Source: Odobenus rosmarus divergens (lineage: Eukaryota; Chordata; Mammalia; Carnivora; Odobenidae). Taken from it: a stretch of DNA of 64,000 bases. A program made the translations under genes and the position numbers. Within the stretch, counting starts at the first letter, position 1, and each line of letters opens with the position of its first letter. Positions 1-39,849 of this stretch are shown piece by piece. The notes under the pieces were generated by a model that searched no databases, was not told the DNA's origin, and worked only from the letters and a program-made list of their open reading frames with translations. The stretch covers positions 4,091,030-4,155,029 of the forward strand of contig NW_004450397.1 in NCBI RefSeq assembly GCF_000321225.1, given 5' to 3'.

Positions 1-27462
<27,462 letters not shown>

Positions 27463-27470
<8 letters not shown>

Positions 27471-28530
27471 CCTTGTTCGTTGGGGTTTTGTTTTTGTTTT
27501 TAAATTTCGAGGCCATTGTGGGGACCGGAGGAAGGGAAGCAGACAAAAAGCGGGAGCGTGCTCGATTTCTAAAAATCCTCAGTGCTATAGCTCTCATGGT
27601 TAATTAAGATGAATTCTCCAGGGCATCTGGGGAAAGAGAGGCTGCGCACGGGAGCCGTACTGCGCCCGCCCGCCGCCTCGGATGTCGGGAGATGCTCTGG
27701 CTGCAGTTGTGGTGCGCCTCTGGCTGGGAAGGAAAGGGGCAGGCTTAGCTGAGGGGGAATAAACCTGGCCTCCAGATCCTTTCCGCCCCTGAAAGGGACA
27801 GTGGGCGATGAGAGGGGGGGGGGGGGGGGGAATGGGGTGGAGGAGGGGAGGATGCAGTTGCAGTTATCCACAGAACCAAGATAATAAATGATTTTAAAAA
27901 TAAACTCGAGCCCACCTCCACCTCATCTCCCTTTCCCCGCCCAGGAATGAAGGGAAGAGACAACCTTTACCAGATTTGAGATCTAATCCATTTCAACCGG
28001 GCTGCATAAACTGATGAATCCGAAGGTGTGTGTTTCATGCAAGAACGCTAATGTAGGTGTGTGAGATCCTATCTTCTAGTTCATTCCTTATGTAGGGAAG
28101 CAAGCATTCTGAGGATGGGGGGGGATTTCTCATCCGCAGTTTGATGCCCGGTAGCAGTGAGTTATTATTCAGATTCTCCTCCGTATTGTTCATCTAGATA
28201 CTGTCAACCCACCAGAGAGAGCTTACACCTGGACTGGCCTAGGGAGACTTGGCCTAAGAATTTGGCAGATCTAGGGAATGTGGGTGGTGCTGTGGTCTTA
28301 ATCCAGGGAAGATGCTATTTCTGTCTGCTGTCAAGAGTACTGTATTTTCCCCTACAAGGTATTAAAAATGATGTAAAAGCAAACAAATGCCTTCATTCTT
28401 TTGTTGGGCCCACCCACCAGCTAGTTACTCACAAAGTGAATTAGAAATGGGTCTTGTTAAAAGTGGAATCAGACATCACTTCCTCTCTGATCGTCCATCA
28501 CCTTACCCTTCTCTGATCTCCTTTAAGAAA
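27463..28530. other. TMEM169 intron 1, promoter-proximal part
   Basis: GC-rich to about 27.8 kb, then ordinary sequence; no exon that I can support. Confidence 0.4.
27814..27830 (+). repeat. 17-base G homopolymer
   Basis: An uninterrupted G run beside other G-rich tracts, in TMEM169 intron 1 near the promoter; a possible G-quadruplex and an assembly-error risk. Confidence 0.9.
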
Positions 28531-28540
28531 TACTTGCCCT

Positions 28541-28731
28541 GGGGCACCTGGGTGGCTCAATCGGTTAAGCATCTGAGTCTATTTTGGCTCAGGTCATGAT
28601 CTCAGGGTTGTGGGCACGGAGCCTGCTTGTGGTTCTTTCTCTCCCTCTCCCTCTCCCCCTAACCGCCCCCCACCCTCCTGTGCTTTTTTCTCTCTCTAAG
28701 AAAAAAAAAAAGGAAAGAAAGAAAGAAAGAA
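28541..28731 (+). mobile_element. SINEC with (GAAA)n tail
   Basis: TSD ACTTGCCCT on both sides; tail changed to GAAA repeats. Confidence 0.92.
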
Positions 28732-28741
28732 AACTTGCCCT

Positions 28742-29908
28742 TCTATTTTTGTTGATGACAGGTTCCAATCTATACTCATTAAAGAAAGGAAGACATCTCT
28801 TCCACCTTCTGCTTCCCATTTGCTAGATAGAGCTTTGAGTCCAATGATAAAGTATTTTTTTTTAACAGGATGAGAAATAGTGACTCAGTTCTAAGGGCTT
28901 TCTTATTCCAGAAAATTCCGTGCTTTCTTGAGAGCAAAGAAAACTCTAAGTTTCTTTTAAAGATACTTTTATCAAAGATATAATTTAATGTGGTTGTGAT
29001 CTGGTCTAGACCTGTGGATTCACAGAGCTCTGCCAGGGTGGGTCAGTGTGGGCCTGGTTCTACTGTAGCCTTTGTATGGCAGCTGAGGGGACTGAGGGAT
29101 TCTGCAGTCCTCCAGTGAAAAGATGACTGGACTGGCTTTAAGCAGGTTTTGGCTGCTGAGGATGACAAGGAGCCATTCCTTGGCTGCAAGGAAGTTACAG
29201 TCTGAACAGTCAGCAAGGCTCTTTCTCATAGTCCACAGATTCTGTGATTCAGAGAGATGTTGGGGTCTCTTTGAGAGATCCGTTAAAATGAAAAGGCATG
29301 TGCTGTTTGCCCCGTCTCTCTCGCCTCAGTCAGGGTTTGAAAGTCTGCTAACCCCAAAAGCCTAGAGGTACAGCAACAGAGACTCCTTGTTTCTAGATTT
29401 TAATTCTGGTTCCTGGTTGAGTCATCACTTCATGAGGCATCCACGCCATGCTACGTTGATGTTCCTTTGGCCGAATCAAATGCTACCCTGCACTCTGCAT
29501 CACTGCCCCCTTTGTCCCAGGGAAAAAGGCATCTCCTGGGCCATGATCCTTCCACACTCCCACTCTGTCATACCCTATTAGCACAGACTCCCTTCATCTT
29601 CTGGGATGTTCTTGCTGCTTACCCAGCTTCCCACCCCTCCCCCACCCCATCTGCCTGGTAACTTCATTTTCTTCCTGCCTCAAAACAGCTGCTGGCTCAT
29701 ACTGACGGGCCTGTGAGATTCTCAACATTCAGCCTCACTGAATCTTGGTGCTAGAAGAATGTCAATGAGGCATCTAGCCACCCCCCACACCCCCACCTTG
29801 AAGTAAGAGCGGTTCGGAACTGAACCAGCTCACACAAACAATTCCATACCACATGCCAGGTGCTGTTCAAGGCATGGAGGTTACAGTACAGTGGACAGTA
29901 CAGTTAGC
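28742..29908. other. TMEM169 intron 1 stretch without recognised elements
   Basis: Several short ORFs (for example 29123-29365) with no recognisable protein. 29840-29905 is weakly MIR/L2-like. Confidence 0.35.
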
Positions 29909-29921
29909 TGTCCTTGCCTTT

Positions 29922-30114
29922 TTTTTTTTAAGATTTTATTTATTTATTCGAGAGAGAGCGCGTGTGCGAGCATGAGCAGGGGGAGAGGCAGAGAGAGAAA
30001 GGGAGAAGCAGACTGCGGAGCAGGGAGCCCAACACAGGGCTCCGTCCCAGGCCCTTGCGATCATGACCTGAGCTGAAGGCAGACACTGAACTGACTGAGT
30101 CACCGAGGCGCCCC
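29922..30114 (-). mobile_element. SINEC
   Basis: Perfect 13-bp TSD TGTCCTTGCCTTT (29909-29921, 30115-30127). Confidence 0.95.
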
Positions 30115-30127
30115 TGTCCTTGCCTTT

Positions 30128-30880
30128 GTAGAGTTTTTATTCTAGCATGTAGGTATGACGGGAGTGGGAATAGGGCCACCCTTATTCACTATAAACAAAC
30201 AAAAGATCAGAGAGTGAAGATCCAATTTTACAGCTCTTAACAATATGGAGATGCTCAAGTTCCTTGTAACCCACTACCCTCGCTACCAGGAACTGTTTCC
30301 TCTGTAGACAAGCCAGATGCTTCTAGATGATGAACCAGGCTCAATGTGAGAGCCTTTCAGGACAGGTAGGTTGAGCAGTGACAAAGGAGATGCTGCTCAC
30401 AGGACCATGAAGGAACAGAATGCAGTCTAACTCATAACCAATTCACAGCAACTGGCTAGAGGTTGGGAGTTTTAAGTTGCTGTTCCATCATTGCTCCAAT
30501 CACTGACATCAGCCCGGGCCAAATTCCCTTCCACCTTTACATTGGTGAGACTGTCTTCCTGAGAGGGGCTAACGGTGATTTTCGGTGGTTAAAATGGTAA
30601 GCATTTTATTTCCTAGCTGGTGTAGGGCATCTCGTGGTGGTAAACCACAATGCTATTGGAAGAGTATGGCCACCTCAGACAGGTGATATGTGGCCCTTTG
30701 GGTGACAGATACAGAAATGAGAGAATTGAAAGAACCATAAGGCAGGAGCAAGGCACAGTTCACTGTAGTAATAGTAATAGTAGTAAGTTAACTTGAAAAT
30801 GATCATACTCTACCCTTCCGGCCCCAGTTCAGGTTCCTTGGGAGAGGGAGATGTGACCATATGGGTAAAGGTACAAAAAA
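30128..30880. other. Unassigned intron sequence
   Basis: No gene or confident repeat. A short (TAG)n-like run lies near 30770. Confidence 0.35.
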
Positions 30881-30888
30881 CAACTCTG

Positions 30889-31070
30889 GGGCACCTGGGT
30901 GGCTCAGATGGTTGGGCGTCTACCTTCGGCTCGGGTCGTGCTCCCGGGGTCCTGGGATTGAGTCCTGCATTGGGCTCTGCTCCTTGGGAAGCCTGCTTCT
31001 CCCTCTGCCTCTGCCTCTCTCTGTGTGTGTCTCTCATGAATAAATAAATAAAATCTTAAAAAAAAAAAAA
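30889..31070 (+). mobile_element. SINEC, CTCATGAATAAATAAATAAA-tail subtype
   Basis: Head GGGGCACCTGGGTGGCTCAG with CTCCTTGGGAAGCCTGC and the CTCATGAATAAATA tail; a subtype shared by several caniform lineages. Confidence 0.92.
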
Positions 31071-31317
31071 ATTCTGGGGGGAGTGGGGAATTAAAAAAAA
31101 CAAAAAACAAAACAAAAAAAACCAAACCCTTGATTGTTCTGAAATCAATGGCACTGGGCGCCATATGATCACACCTGATGCAAAGGATGCTGGGAAATGT
31201 TATCTTTAGGAAGGAAGTAATGTGACCAGCGGAACCCTCCATTATTGGAGGAGAAAATAGATACAATTATACCATAATAGGGTTTATTAAGCATAGAGGA
31301 ACTTTTTAATGCCTCTC

Positions 31318-31438
31318 TCTTTTTTTTAAGATTAAAAAAAATTGTTTTAAGTAATCTCTATACCCAGTGTGGGGCTCGAACTTACAGCCCTGAGATTAAG
31401 AGTCACACGCTCCATCCACTGAGCCAGCCAGGCACCCT
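31318..31438 (-). mobile_element. SINEC, old short form
   Basis: Minus-strand AGTAATCTCTATACCC .. GGCTCGAACTTACAGCCC; TSD TAATGCCTCT / TAATGTCTCT. Confidence 0.88.
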
Positions 31439-31668
31439 GTAATGTCTCTTTATTAAACTTCTCTTCAGTCTCAGTCTTTGACAAAATCAGGCTAATCTTT
31501 AATTGCTACCAGTTCAAACTCCCCCCAACCCAAATCATTAATCCAGTTACTTAAAAATTTGTTTATTGGACATCTGTGTGTTGGCTTACTTATATGGTAC
31601 CATTTCCTAGACCTGAGAGTCGAGTAGAGGAGATAGAAAATAAACAAGCAAAATAAGAAATAGAATTT

Positions 31669-31851
31669 GGGACACCTGGGTGGCTCCGTTGGTTAAGCAT
31701 CTGCCTTCAGCTCGGGTCATGGTCCTGGGCTCCCAGGATTGAGTCCCCATGTCGGGCTCCCTGCTCGGCGGGGAGTCTGCTTCTCCCTCTCCCTCTGCTC
31801 CTCCCCCTTGCTTGTGCACTCTCTCAAATAAATAAATAAAATCTTAAAGAA
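31669..31851 (+). mobile_element. SINEC
   Basis: TSD AGAAATAGAATTT / AGAAATAGAACTT; complete head and tail. Confidence 0.94.
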
Positions 31852-31869
31852 AAAAGAAATAGAACTTAA

Positions 31870-32400
31870 TTACAGATGTTGAATAAGTCTTGTACAGGAA
31901 ACAGGCTGTTGTGATAATCATGAAAGGCAGGGCAGGGAGCCTATTTTAGGTTTGATGTCAGGAAAGCTTTGGAGGAGCTGACAAATGAACAGAGCCTTGG
32001 GAAATACCAAGGAGATGGCCATGTGACAGAGCGAGATTGTGGAGACCAGGCAAGGCAGACGGTATTTAAGGCCTCAAGTGGGAAAACGTTTAGTGCTCCT
32101 GAGGAATGTGTAGGCAGCCAGTGTGGTTGTAGCATAGGAGGTATATATGAAGGAGGTGGTATATTGCATAAGCATGGCAGGGTGGAGAGGGGCCACGTCA
32201 GGTAGGTCTTTGGGCCACATGAAAAAGTTTGGATTTTGTTTTATACCAATGAGAAGTCACTGGAGGTTTTAAGCAGAAAACGGCATGAGTTTATTTATGT
32301 TTTCAAAAGATCTTTCTTACTGCTGAGTGGAGAATTGATTGGAAGACAGCAGGAGTAGAAGCCAGAAGACAAGGAGCATTTTTTTAGAACCACACATAAG
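31870..32400. mobile_element. Ancient interspersed repeat, family unresolved
   Basis: Contains patterns common in old mammalian repeats (TTTGGATTTTGTTTTATACC, GAAGTCACTGGAGGTTTTAA, AGATCTTTCTTACTGCTGAG). I recognise the repeat but not its name. Confidence 0.45.
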
Positions 32401-32411
32401 AAAGGATGACT

Positions 32412-32573
32412 TTGGGGTGTCTGGGTGGCTCATTTGGTTAAGCATCCACTCTTGATTTCAGCTCAGGTCATGATCTCAGGGCCCTGGGATCCAGCCCTGC
32501 ATCGAGTCCTCAGGCTCTGCACACCAGGCATGAGCTCTCTCTCTCTCTCTCTCTCAAATAAACAAAATCTTTA
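32412..32573 (+). mobile_element. SINEC, diverged
   Basis: Head GGGGTGTCTGGGTGGCTCAT, (CT)n run and AAATAAACAAAATCTTT tail, running into a purine tract. Confidence 0.88.
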
Positions 32574-32683
32574 AAAAAGAGAGAGAGAGAAAGAAAAAAA
32601 GGGGAAGAAAGAAAGAAAAGAAAGAAAGAAAGAAAAAAGAAAAGAAAGAGAAAAAGGAAGGAGGAAAGGAAGGAAGGAAGGAA
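32574..32683 (+). repeat. Purine-only microsatellite (GAAA/GGAA)n
   Basis: About 110 bases of nearly pure A/G grown from the SINE tail: GA, GAAA, then AAGG units. Confidence 0.95.
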
Positions 32684-33164
32684 GTCCTCTTAGATAAGAA
32701 TGGTAGCAATAGAGGTGGGAAAAAGTGGATGAATTTAAGAAGTTATCTGGAGAATTTCCTTCAAGAGTGGCTTAAAACCAGTTATTTTATGCATAAGAGT
32801 CTAAGCATGTTCTTTAAAACTATTTTTCCCCCTAGGATGACCAAGAATTTGGAGTTAGTGATTGGTTGAAGTTAGTGTCCTGCTGTATCATGTTTGTTAA
32901 TAATTTTCAGAGGGCAGCAGAAGTGGAGGGTGGGCGAGGCCTAACTTCCAGAGAAAAGAGCAAAGTCCTCTCTTTTCTCTTAACTCTACTGATTAAAACC
33001 TTGGAAACTGGGGAAATTGTTTTACTCTCTCTTTTATGGAATCTAAAAGGAAGGAGAAATGTTCAGAACCTGCTTCTCAGATCAGATATTGACAGCATAG
33101 TAAAGTGTACGAAAATGGGGAAGATAATTAAGCCTCCCTTTCTTAACAGTTATATCCTATTTCT

Positions 33165-33364
33165 TTTTTTTTTTTTTTAAGATTTTATTTATTTGAGAGA
33201 GAGAGTGTGCACGAGCCGGGGGAGGGGCAGAGGGAGAGGAACAAGCAGACTCCACACTGAGCCAGGAGCCCAACAGCAACTGGATCTCACGACTCTGAGA
33301 TCACAACCTGAGCTGGAATCAAGAGTCAGATGCTCAACCGACTGAGCCACCTAGGTGCCCCCAT
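33165..33364 (-). mobile_element. SINEC
   Basis: Perfect 15-bp TSD TTATATCCTATTTCT (33150-33164, 33365-33379). Confidence 0.96.
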
Positions 33365-33863
33365 TTATATCCTATTTCTGATTAGGCACTTTCCCTTCCC
33401 CTCCATCCTATCAGGTCAACCAGGACATATTGAGTGTCTGCTACACGTCTAGCCATGGGGTCTTTCCATTGGAGGTGAAGAAGAATAAGACAGGTCCTGA
33501 TTTCTAAAATTGTATAATCTCCCTGGGAAGATGAATGAAAAATAATGAAGCCATTCATACTCAATACCAGATGATATGAAATGCTGCATAATTAAGCACT
33601 GAGAGAGCATAGTACAGATGACAAATGCTACTGAAATACAGAGTAGAAGAAGGCAAAAGAAAGGGATTGAAAAGTAATATTTATGAGGTATCAATCCATC
33701 GTACACATTTTATACTTGAACACTCATTCCATTCTCCCCACTCTTCTGCAGCATTAGGACTGGGGTGGGGACAGATGGGTGGGCTGGAGTAGTCACAGAA
33801 GGGGACACAAATGAGTGAGTCTGTCTTGGGCCAGGCTTGAAACAGGTGGAGAAGAGTGAAGAA

Positions 33864-33940
33864 GGTGATGGAACCAACATAACTAGTCAACACATACACT
33901 TATGTTGGTTCCATCACCATCTTCATATGTGTTGACTAGT
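33864..33940. repeat. Interleaved inverted repeat, order A-B-A'-B'
   Basis: A = GGTGATGGAACCAACATA (33864-33881) and B = ACTAGTCAACACATA (33882-33896). Their exact reverse complements follow in the same order: A' at 33901-33918, B' at 33926-33940. The gaps are 4 and 7 bases. Confidence 0.95.
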
Positions 33941-34371
33941 CATGTTCTGGGGAAGGGGAAAACTTGCTCCTGAACCCTAGCAGGGGCATGAATGGGGAGA
34001 GCCTCAACTCCAGACAGACCCTTTTAGATAGAGTTTAGTCAGTCATGACAAGATAGTGATGATTACTGGACAACATAAAAATGATGTTTTATTTTGTTAG
34101 TCACCATTTAACACGTTTGAGGAAGAATTCTGAAATGGAAGGTGAGAAACCAGCTTGGAAGAAGTAGTATTAGAGGCAAATGGGGGTAGTAGAAATTCAA
34201 GTGAAGACATTTAACGAAGAGATTTCATGGGAATGAGTGGCAGGACTTAGAAATTGATTACTATTAGAAACATAGGAATCTATCCCTAACATGGGAAATG
34301 GATTCATTGAAGTCAACTCTAAGGGTTTAAGTATAGAATCTTGGGTAAATGCTGACAGACAGCGTGGCACC

Positions 34372-34790
34372 ATGAATAGAACATGGGCTTTGAAATGAGC
34401 AAACCTCGGTGTAAGTCCCAGCCCCACTACTACATAACCTTGAGCAAATTGTTCCTCTAGATGGTAATAATAATTGTACCTACTTCATTGGTTTGATGAA
34501 AAAAAAAAAAAGGGCGCCTGGGTGGCTCAGATGGTTAACCGTCTGCCTTCGGCTCTGGTCTTGATCCCAGGATCCTGGGATCAAGTCCCGCATCGGGCTC
34601 CCTGCTCCTTGGGAGCCTGCTTCTCCCTCTGCTTCTCTCTCTCTCTCTCTCCCTCTGTCTCTCATGAATAAATAAATAAAAAATCTTAAAAAAAAGACAA
34701 TTAAACAATATGATTACTGTAAAGCCCTTAGAACAGCACCTGACACATAGTACCCATCCAATAAGTTTTAGTTGTTACTAATTTTAGGTC
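34372..34790 (+). mobile_element. MIR split by a SINEC
   Basis: MIR pattern before (GGGCTTTGAAATGAGCAAAC, CTTGAGCAAATTGTTCC) and after the SINE (AAAGCCCTTAGAACAGCACC, TGACACATAGTA). Confidence 0.8.
34511..34697 (+). mobile_element. SINEC, CTCATGAATAAATAAA-tail subtype
   Basis: Full-length element inside the MIR, with poly(A) runs at both ends. Confidence 0.93.
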
Positions 34791-34827
34791 CAAATGTCCT
34801 CATTTGTAAGATACTATTTGTTTCTTT

Positions 34828-35016
34828 TTACGATTTTATTTATTTATTTGACAGAGAGAGACAACGAGAGAGGGAACACAAGCAGGGGGAGTGGGAGAGG
34901 GAGAAGCAGGCTTCCCGCCGAGCAGGGAGCCCGATGCGGGGCTCGATCCCAAGACCCCGGGATCATGATCTGAGCTGAAGGCAGATGTTTAATGACTGAG
35001 CCACCCAGGTGCCCCA
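34828..35016 (-). mobile_element. SINEC (arctoid-type)
   Basis: TSD near AGATACTATTTGTTTCTT / AGTACTATCTGTTTCTT; body AGAGAGGGAACACAAGCAGG. Confidence 0.94.
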
Positions 35017-35924
35017 GTACTATCTGTTTCTTAGGATTGCTGTGCCTAGGACAGTTGTACAGTATCTGGCACCTAGTATTGTCCAAAAAAGTATTAGAAT
35101 GTAATGAAATGGGAAAACCATGTATAAGCAATTAACACAGAGACTAACAAATGATATTGTCAGCAAATGTTATCTTTTATGAGAATAGGCACAACATAAA
35201 TGTTATAGGGTTTCCTTTTCCATCCCTTTCTCCTTTCCCTTCCCCCTTTCCCTGTCCCCTCGGTAACACTAAGAGGTTAAGTCAGCTAGAAATAAAGATG
35301 ATGAGTTTGGTTCGAACATGCATAGCCAGAAATGATGAAATATTTAGGTGGAGAATATCTACTAGGCTGCTGGAAATCCATCTGGATGATACATTAATTC
35401 TTGACATCTATATTTGGGCATTCTTGGCATAGAGGTGTCCTGCAGAGGTAGGCAGGAAGGCTGCATATTTCAACAGGAGGAAGAGAATGTATTATTGAGA
35501 ATAGAGGGCAATCAGCTGAGAATTGAGTCTCAAAAGCACTGGCAATTATGGGTAGAGGAGACAGACGAAGGAATAAAGGAGGCAAAAGGAGGATTTGAGA
35601 GGTAGCAAGAGAATGAAGGTAGAAAGTCAAAGGAGGTAAGGGAAGGTTCAAGAAAGACCTGGAAATAAGCAGAATTAGGGCTCTGGTATGGATAAGGAGA
35701 ATAAGAATGGTAAAATCGTCACTGTGGTCACACTGGTAACTTTCAAGGTTGTATTATTCCACACAGAAAAGAGTGACTCTATCACCAAAGGAAAGAGGAA
35801 TGAGGTTTAAACAGCAAAAACCAAAAACAAACAACAACAAAACCAAGCCCCACACCCAAAAAAACCCACACAAAACAAAAACCCATCAGCTGTCTACTGC
35901 AGCCACCACTAATCTTGGAGGGAA

Positions 35925-36073
35925 AATTCTGGGCTTTTGAAGTTATGCAATTTAGGCTTAAATTCAGGTTCTCTCACTTCTTTATTTAATAGTGGGCTTG
36001 TTGAGATGTGCAAGTGAGGTAACGTATAAAAAATTTAGCTTACAGCCTGGCACATAAGACTTGATAAATGCTC
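35925..36073 (+). mobile_element. MIR relic
   Basis: Ends with GCTTACAGCCTGGCACATAA and TTGATAAATGCTCA, the MIR 3' signature. Confidence 0.6.
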
Positions 36074-36439
36074 ATTTCCTGGCCTATTCCTTATCTTTCC
36101 ACGTGACTTACCAGTGTGCATGTGGGGTGTGTGTCTGTGTGGTGTGTGTGTTAGAAGGCGGTTTGGGAGAAGGGAGAAAAAGATGGTAAAGGGAACAAGA
36201 CATTGAGAGGATGAACTGATAATGACTGGATGTAGACTTTGATAGAGAAGCTTAGTTATGAAACAAAGAGAGAAACAGGACATCGGATAGAATAAGTGGC
36301 AGGTAAAGCTAGTTTTCCACTTGGGGTCTTCTGGGTTTATTTGCAGGCAAAAAGGAATCAGCAAAGGGGGAGAAGTTGGAGCTATTAGAAAGGGAGGATA
36401 TAAAGGCTGAAGAAGATAGAGGATCAGGAGTACAGTTGA

Positions 36440-36559
36440 GGGGCACCTGGCTGGCTCAGTCAGAAGAGCACATGACTCTTGATCTTGGGGTTGTGAGTTT
36501 GAGCCCCACGTTGGGTGTAGAGATTACTCAAAAAATAAATAAACAAACTTAAAAAAAAA
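36440..36559 (+). mobile_element. SINEC, old short form
   Basis: TSD AGTACAGTTGA; GACTCTTGATCTTGGGGTTG and GGGTGTAGAGATTACTC. Confidence 0.92.
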
Positions 36560-36629
36560 AGTACAGTTGAAGTGGTCAGGAAAAATATCTGCTCCCAGAT
36601 CGCTCACTCTGAGGGAAACCAGACACTGT

Positions 36630-37080
36630 TGTGAGGATACTCAAACAGCCCACAGAAAGGCCTGCAGAGGGAGGAACTGAGTCAGCACCATGCAAATGTG
36701 CCATCTTGGAAGCAGATCCTCTGATCCCATCCAAGCCTTCAGATGAGTGCTGCCCTGCCATCTTCAGGGACCTTGAGACAGAACGTCCAACTAAGTCACT
36801 CTCACATTTTCTGACCCAGAAAGACTATTCACAGGAGAGCCACAAAGTTTTTAAGAAAATGATATTGACAGAATACCTAAAGAGTTCAGAGACTGTCCAA
36901 AAGAAAAAAGGCCTTTGGACCCCCAAATTCTGTAGGTGGGAAGCAGACTAAGAAGACTACTGCCCACCCAGCTAAGACACTCCTAGATTACTGACACAGA
37001 ACTGTGTAGGATAATACTTGGTTATTTTTTTAGACCTCTAAATTTGGGGTAATTTGTTACAGGACAATAGATTACTACAC
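36630..37080 (+). mobile_element. MaLR (MLT1-like) LTR relic
   Basis: Contains GCCATCTTGGAAGCAGATCC, GATACTCAAACAGCC and the end AAATTTGGGGTAATTTGTTA .. CAATAGATTACTA that is typical of MaLR LTRs. No viral genes. Confidence 0.65.
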
Positions 37081-37479
37081 CTTGTTCTGAGACACAGCTG
37101 ATCTCATTTCAGCCTCATGGCAAATAGAATAAAAAAGTTCCCACAAATTTAGGAAAAGACTGTTCTAAAGCCATAACAAGTAGTCACCAGAAGCAGTTTT
37201 AAACCTGTTTGATCAACAACTGTCTGTGTGAATATGCTTTTGAATGCCCACTCATCAGTGGAAGCCCCTGGCTTCTGACAGGCAAATTTACTGACCTGAT
37301 TGACTTTTAGAAATGAGAGATGGACTCTAATGGGCTGGTTTCCAAAACATCTCCATTGAGGGAAATTGTTGTTGATCAATTGAACAAGTTCAAAACTGGT
37401 TCTGATGGCCAGCTTTTACCAGAGCTACCAAACAAACCAACTTTAAGTTTGTCGGGCCATTTTGTACTCTCAAATCATG

Positions 37480-37558
37480 GGGGTTTTGTTGTTGTTTGGT
37501 TTTTGTTTTGTAAGTAAGCTCTACACCCAACGTGGGGCTCTGAGCCACCCAGGAACCC
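37480..37558 (-). mobile_element. SINEC, internally deleted
   Basis: Only the tail side and the head end (GAGCCACCCAGGAACCCC) remain between TSDs CTCAAATCATG (37469-37479, 37559-37569). Confidence 0.85.
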
Positions 37559-38264
37559 CTCAAATCATGTTTTGAGGTGAATCAGGGACAGTTACCTATT
37601 TTGTAAGTAGACACTGGCTGTGTACCTGTCTAAAAATAGCTGTGCCCAGAAGCAGGGAATAGACCCCTAAGGTGAATTACCAGGAGCTCACCAACTCTTT
37701 ATACTTAATGCTTCCTCTAAAGGATTTTAATGGGGTTTCCAAGGGTCATCTCCATCCTTGCTTACAGATGGAATTGTTCCTCCCACCACCCCATCAGCTG
37801 ACAAGATAGTCATGTTTCTCTTTACATCCCCAAGAGACGCCAATGCTTCTCTTGACTCCTGTTTTCTGTGTTCTGTCCTAGGGCTCCAGAAACTCTTACT
37901 ATTATCTCACACCGGTCTGTTGTAGCCACCCAAAACTGAAGAGTTAGAACACCACACATTATTCTGTTTGCAAAAGCCCATTAACAGTGATTATTACTCC
38001 ATGCATGCATGATGAACCATAGATAAGTCCAAAGAGACAAAGGGAAGATCAGCTTTTATTAAGTTTTGGGAAGAAATTGGAGAGGGTTGTTTTGAACAAA
38101 AGTTCACTGTAAAACAAAGAGTTCGAGGCTGTGGCTGGTTCACATTGGCTGCAAGCAGTGGTTAGTGCATTGTTGCTGGGGCAGGGAAGACTCATCCTTC
38201 CTTTTCATAAAAGCGGGCGATGAAATTCCTATGTGAAAAATGGCCTTAAGATAATTTTCAAGAG

Positions 38265-38379
38265 GGGTACCTGGCTGGCTCAGCTGGTAGAGCATAAGAC
38301 TCTTGATGCTGGGGTTGTGAGTTCAGGCCCTGATGGATGTAGAGATTACTTAAATAAATAAAACTTAAAAAAAAAAAGA
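38265..38379 (+). mobile_element. SINEC, old short form
   Basis: TSD AGATAATTTTCAAG / AGATAATTGTCAAG; GGTACCTGGCTGGCTCAGCT head. Confidence 0.92.
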
Positions 38380-38394
38380 TAATTGTCAAGATAA

Positions 38395-39849
38395 TTCTTA
38401 CCTTTCTCTTTCTGCTAGTTGTGCAGGCTGCAAGGAGTGGTAGGTGCCTGAGAGCTCCCCTGCCCAGGCTTCCTGACTCTATTTTAAATGAAACCTCTTT
38501 GGTTTATTTTCACACTCTCAAGCTCTGGTGTTTGTACCCTTAGAGGAGATATAAAGTGGTGCGTTCAGAGGTCACCTGCATCATAGAATTACCTTGATAT
38601 GACTTACCAAGTATCATTTTTACTAGAGGATTTGTACCAGGGAAAACATTTTATATTAAATACAGACTCTTAGAAAGTATAATTCAAAATTCACATACAT
38701 TTTTAACAACAAAACTCAAACCTTAGGGAGAGCCACACACAGCCTATCTTTCTAGTCCTTTCTGGCTGGATGTCTACTCTTCTGCCCTGGGGCTACTTTG
38801 GTAGGCGAGTACTGTCTAAGCTTATAGACACCCTTAAGGCAAAATTACACCCTCATTAAGGCAAACTCAGTATTCTAATGGTTGAGTTCCATATTCTGGC
38901 TTCTCTTCAGATTCCTCAAATCTTTCTAATGGTTGAGTTCCTTGTGTCCTGAATCAATTTATCTTGGAAAGCCTTTGTGCTCTGGATCTTTCTGTTCTTA
39001 GACACATCACCTAAAGGCTCTTACATAAGATTGTGAAGATAATGATGCTCCTTCTGTTCAAACAGCCTCCCCTGCCCCAGGCAAAGTCAGGCTGTGAGGA
39101 CTTCCTATAGCCTTCCCGTTCTACCTGTGGACATACTCACTTCTGTCAGTCAACACCTTCTTTATTCCAGTCTGTGTGCCCAGGACACAAAGGTGATTGA
39201 GACTAAGTACCTGCAATCCAGTGGAGAGGCGTATAAGAAAATTAACAACTACAGATGACAAAGAAGAACTTGGGCAAAGGGTAGTGGAGCAGAGCTACTT
39301 GCTGAGAAGGTAGCTCAGCCTTTGGGGTGAGAAGTCATTCCGTTGGTGTTAAGTTGCACCCAAATTTTAGAAACACTGAGATGAGGAAAAAAGAATGTGT
39401 TTTGGCATTTGAAGAAATATGATATAGAGTCGGCCCTGTCACATGATAATATCAAAGATGCATAATTTTAAGACATGAGATTTGCTTCAAATTGAGTGGC
39501 ATTTAGAGCCTTGTTAGATTTTTTGTTTTATTTTTGCCCCCTTGCTTGGGCCAGCCCACTGGACATTAGGACCATTTAAGACAAATGAGAGGAGGAGCCT
39601 CACTATTGGGGATACGGAGAAATCAAAGAGTATGCATGTGGCATTGAAAGAAAGGAAATACTCCGAGACCACTGAAAGACAATGAGGAATTGGAAATTGA
39701 GAATAAAAGTAACAGAAAGCTGGCAACCTGGAGTCACTGGAGAGTGGCCAGTCTCTAGGATCCTGGGGTGGCAGGGTTGTGAGTAGAATCTAGCAATGAG
39801 CAATTGTAAATACAGTTATTTGTGAATGGGGAATGTATTAGGTAAATAG
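38395..39849. other. TMEM169 intron 1 stretch, mostly unassigned
   Basis: 38870-38945 has a repeated TCTAATGGTTGAGTTCC motif (two copies about 60 bases apart). 39150-39300 is L2/MIR-like. No gene seen. Confidence 0.4.

Noticed and set aside
28584..28826. 80-codon ORF with a Leu/Pro-rich start
   Set aside because: It reads through a SINE body, whose CT-rich domain gives this composition.
32574..32683. Purine tract as a regulatory element
   Set aside because: It is the expanded tail of a SINE; simple slippage explains it.
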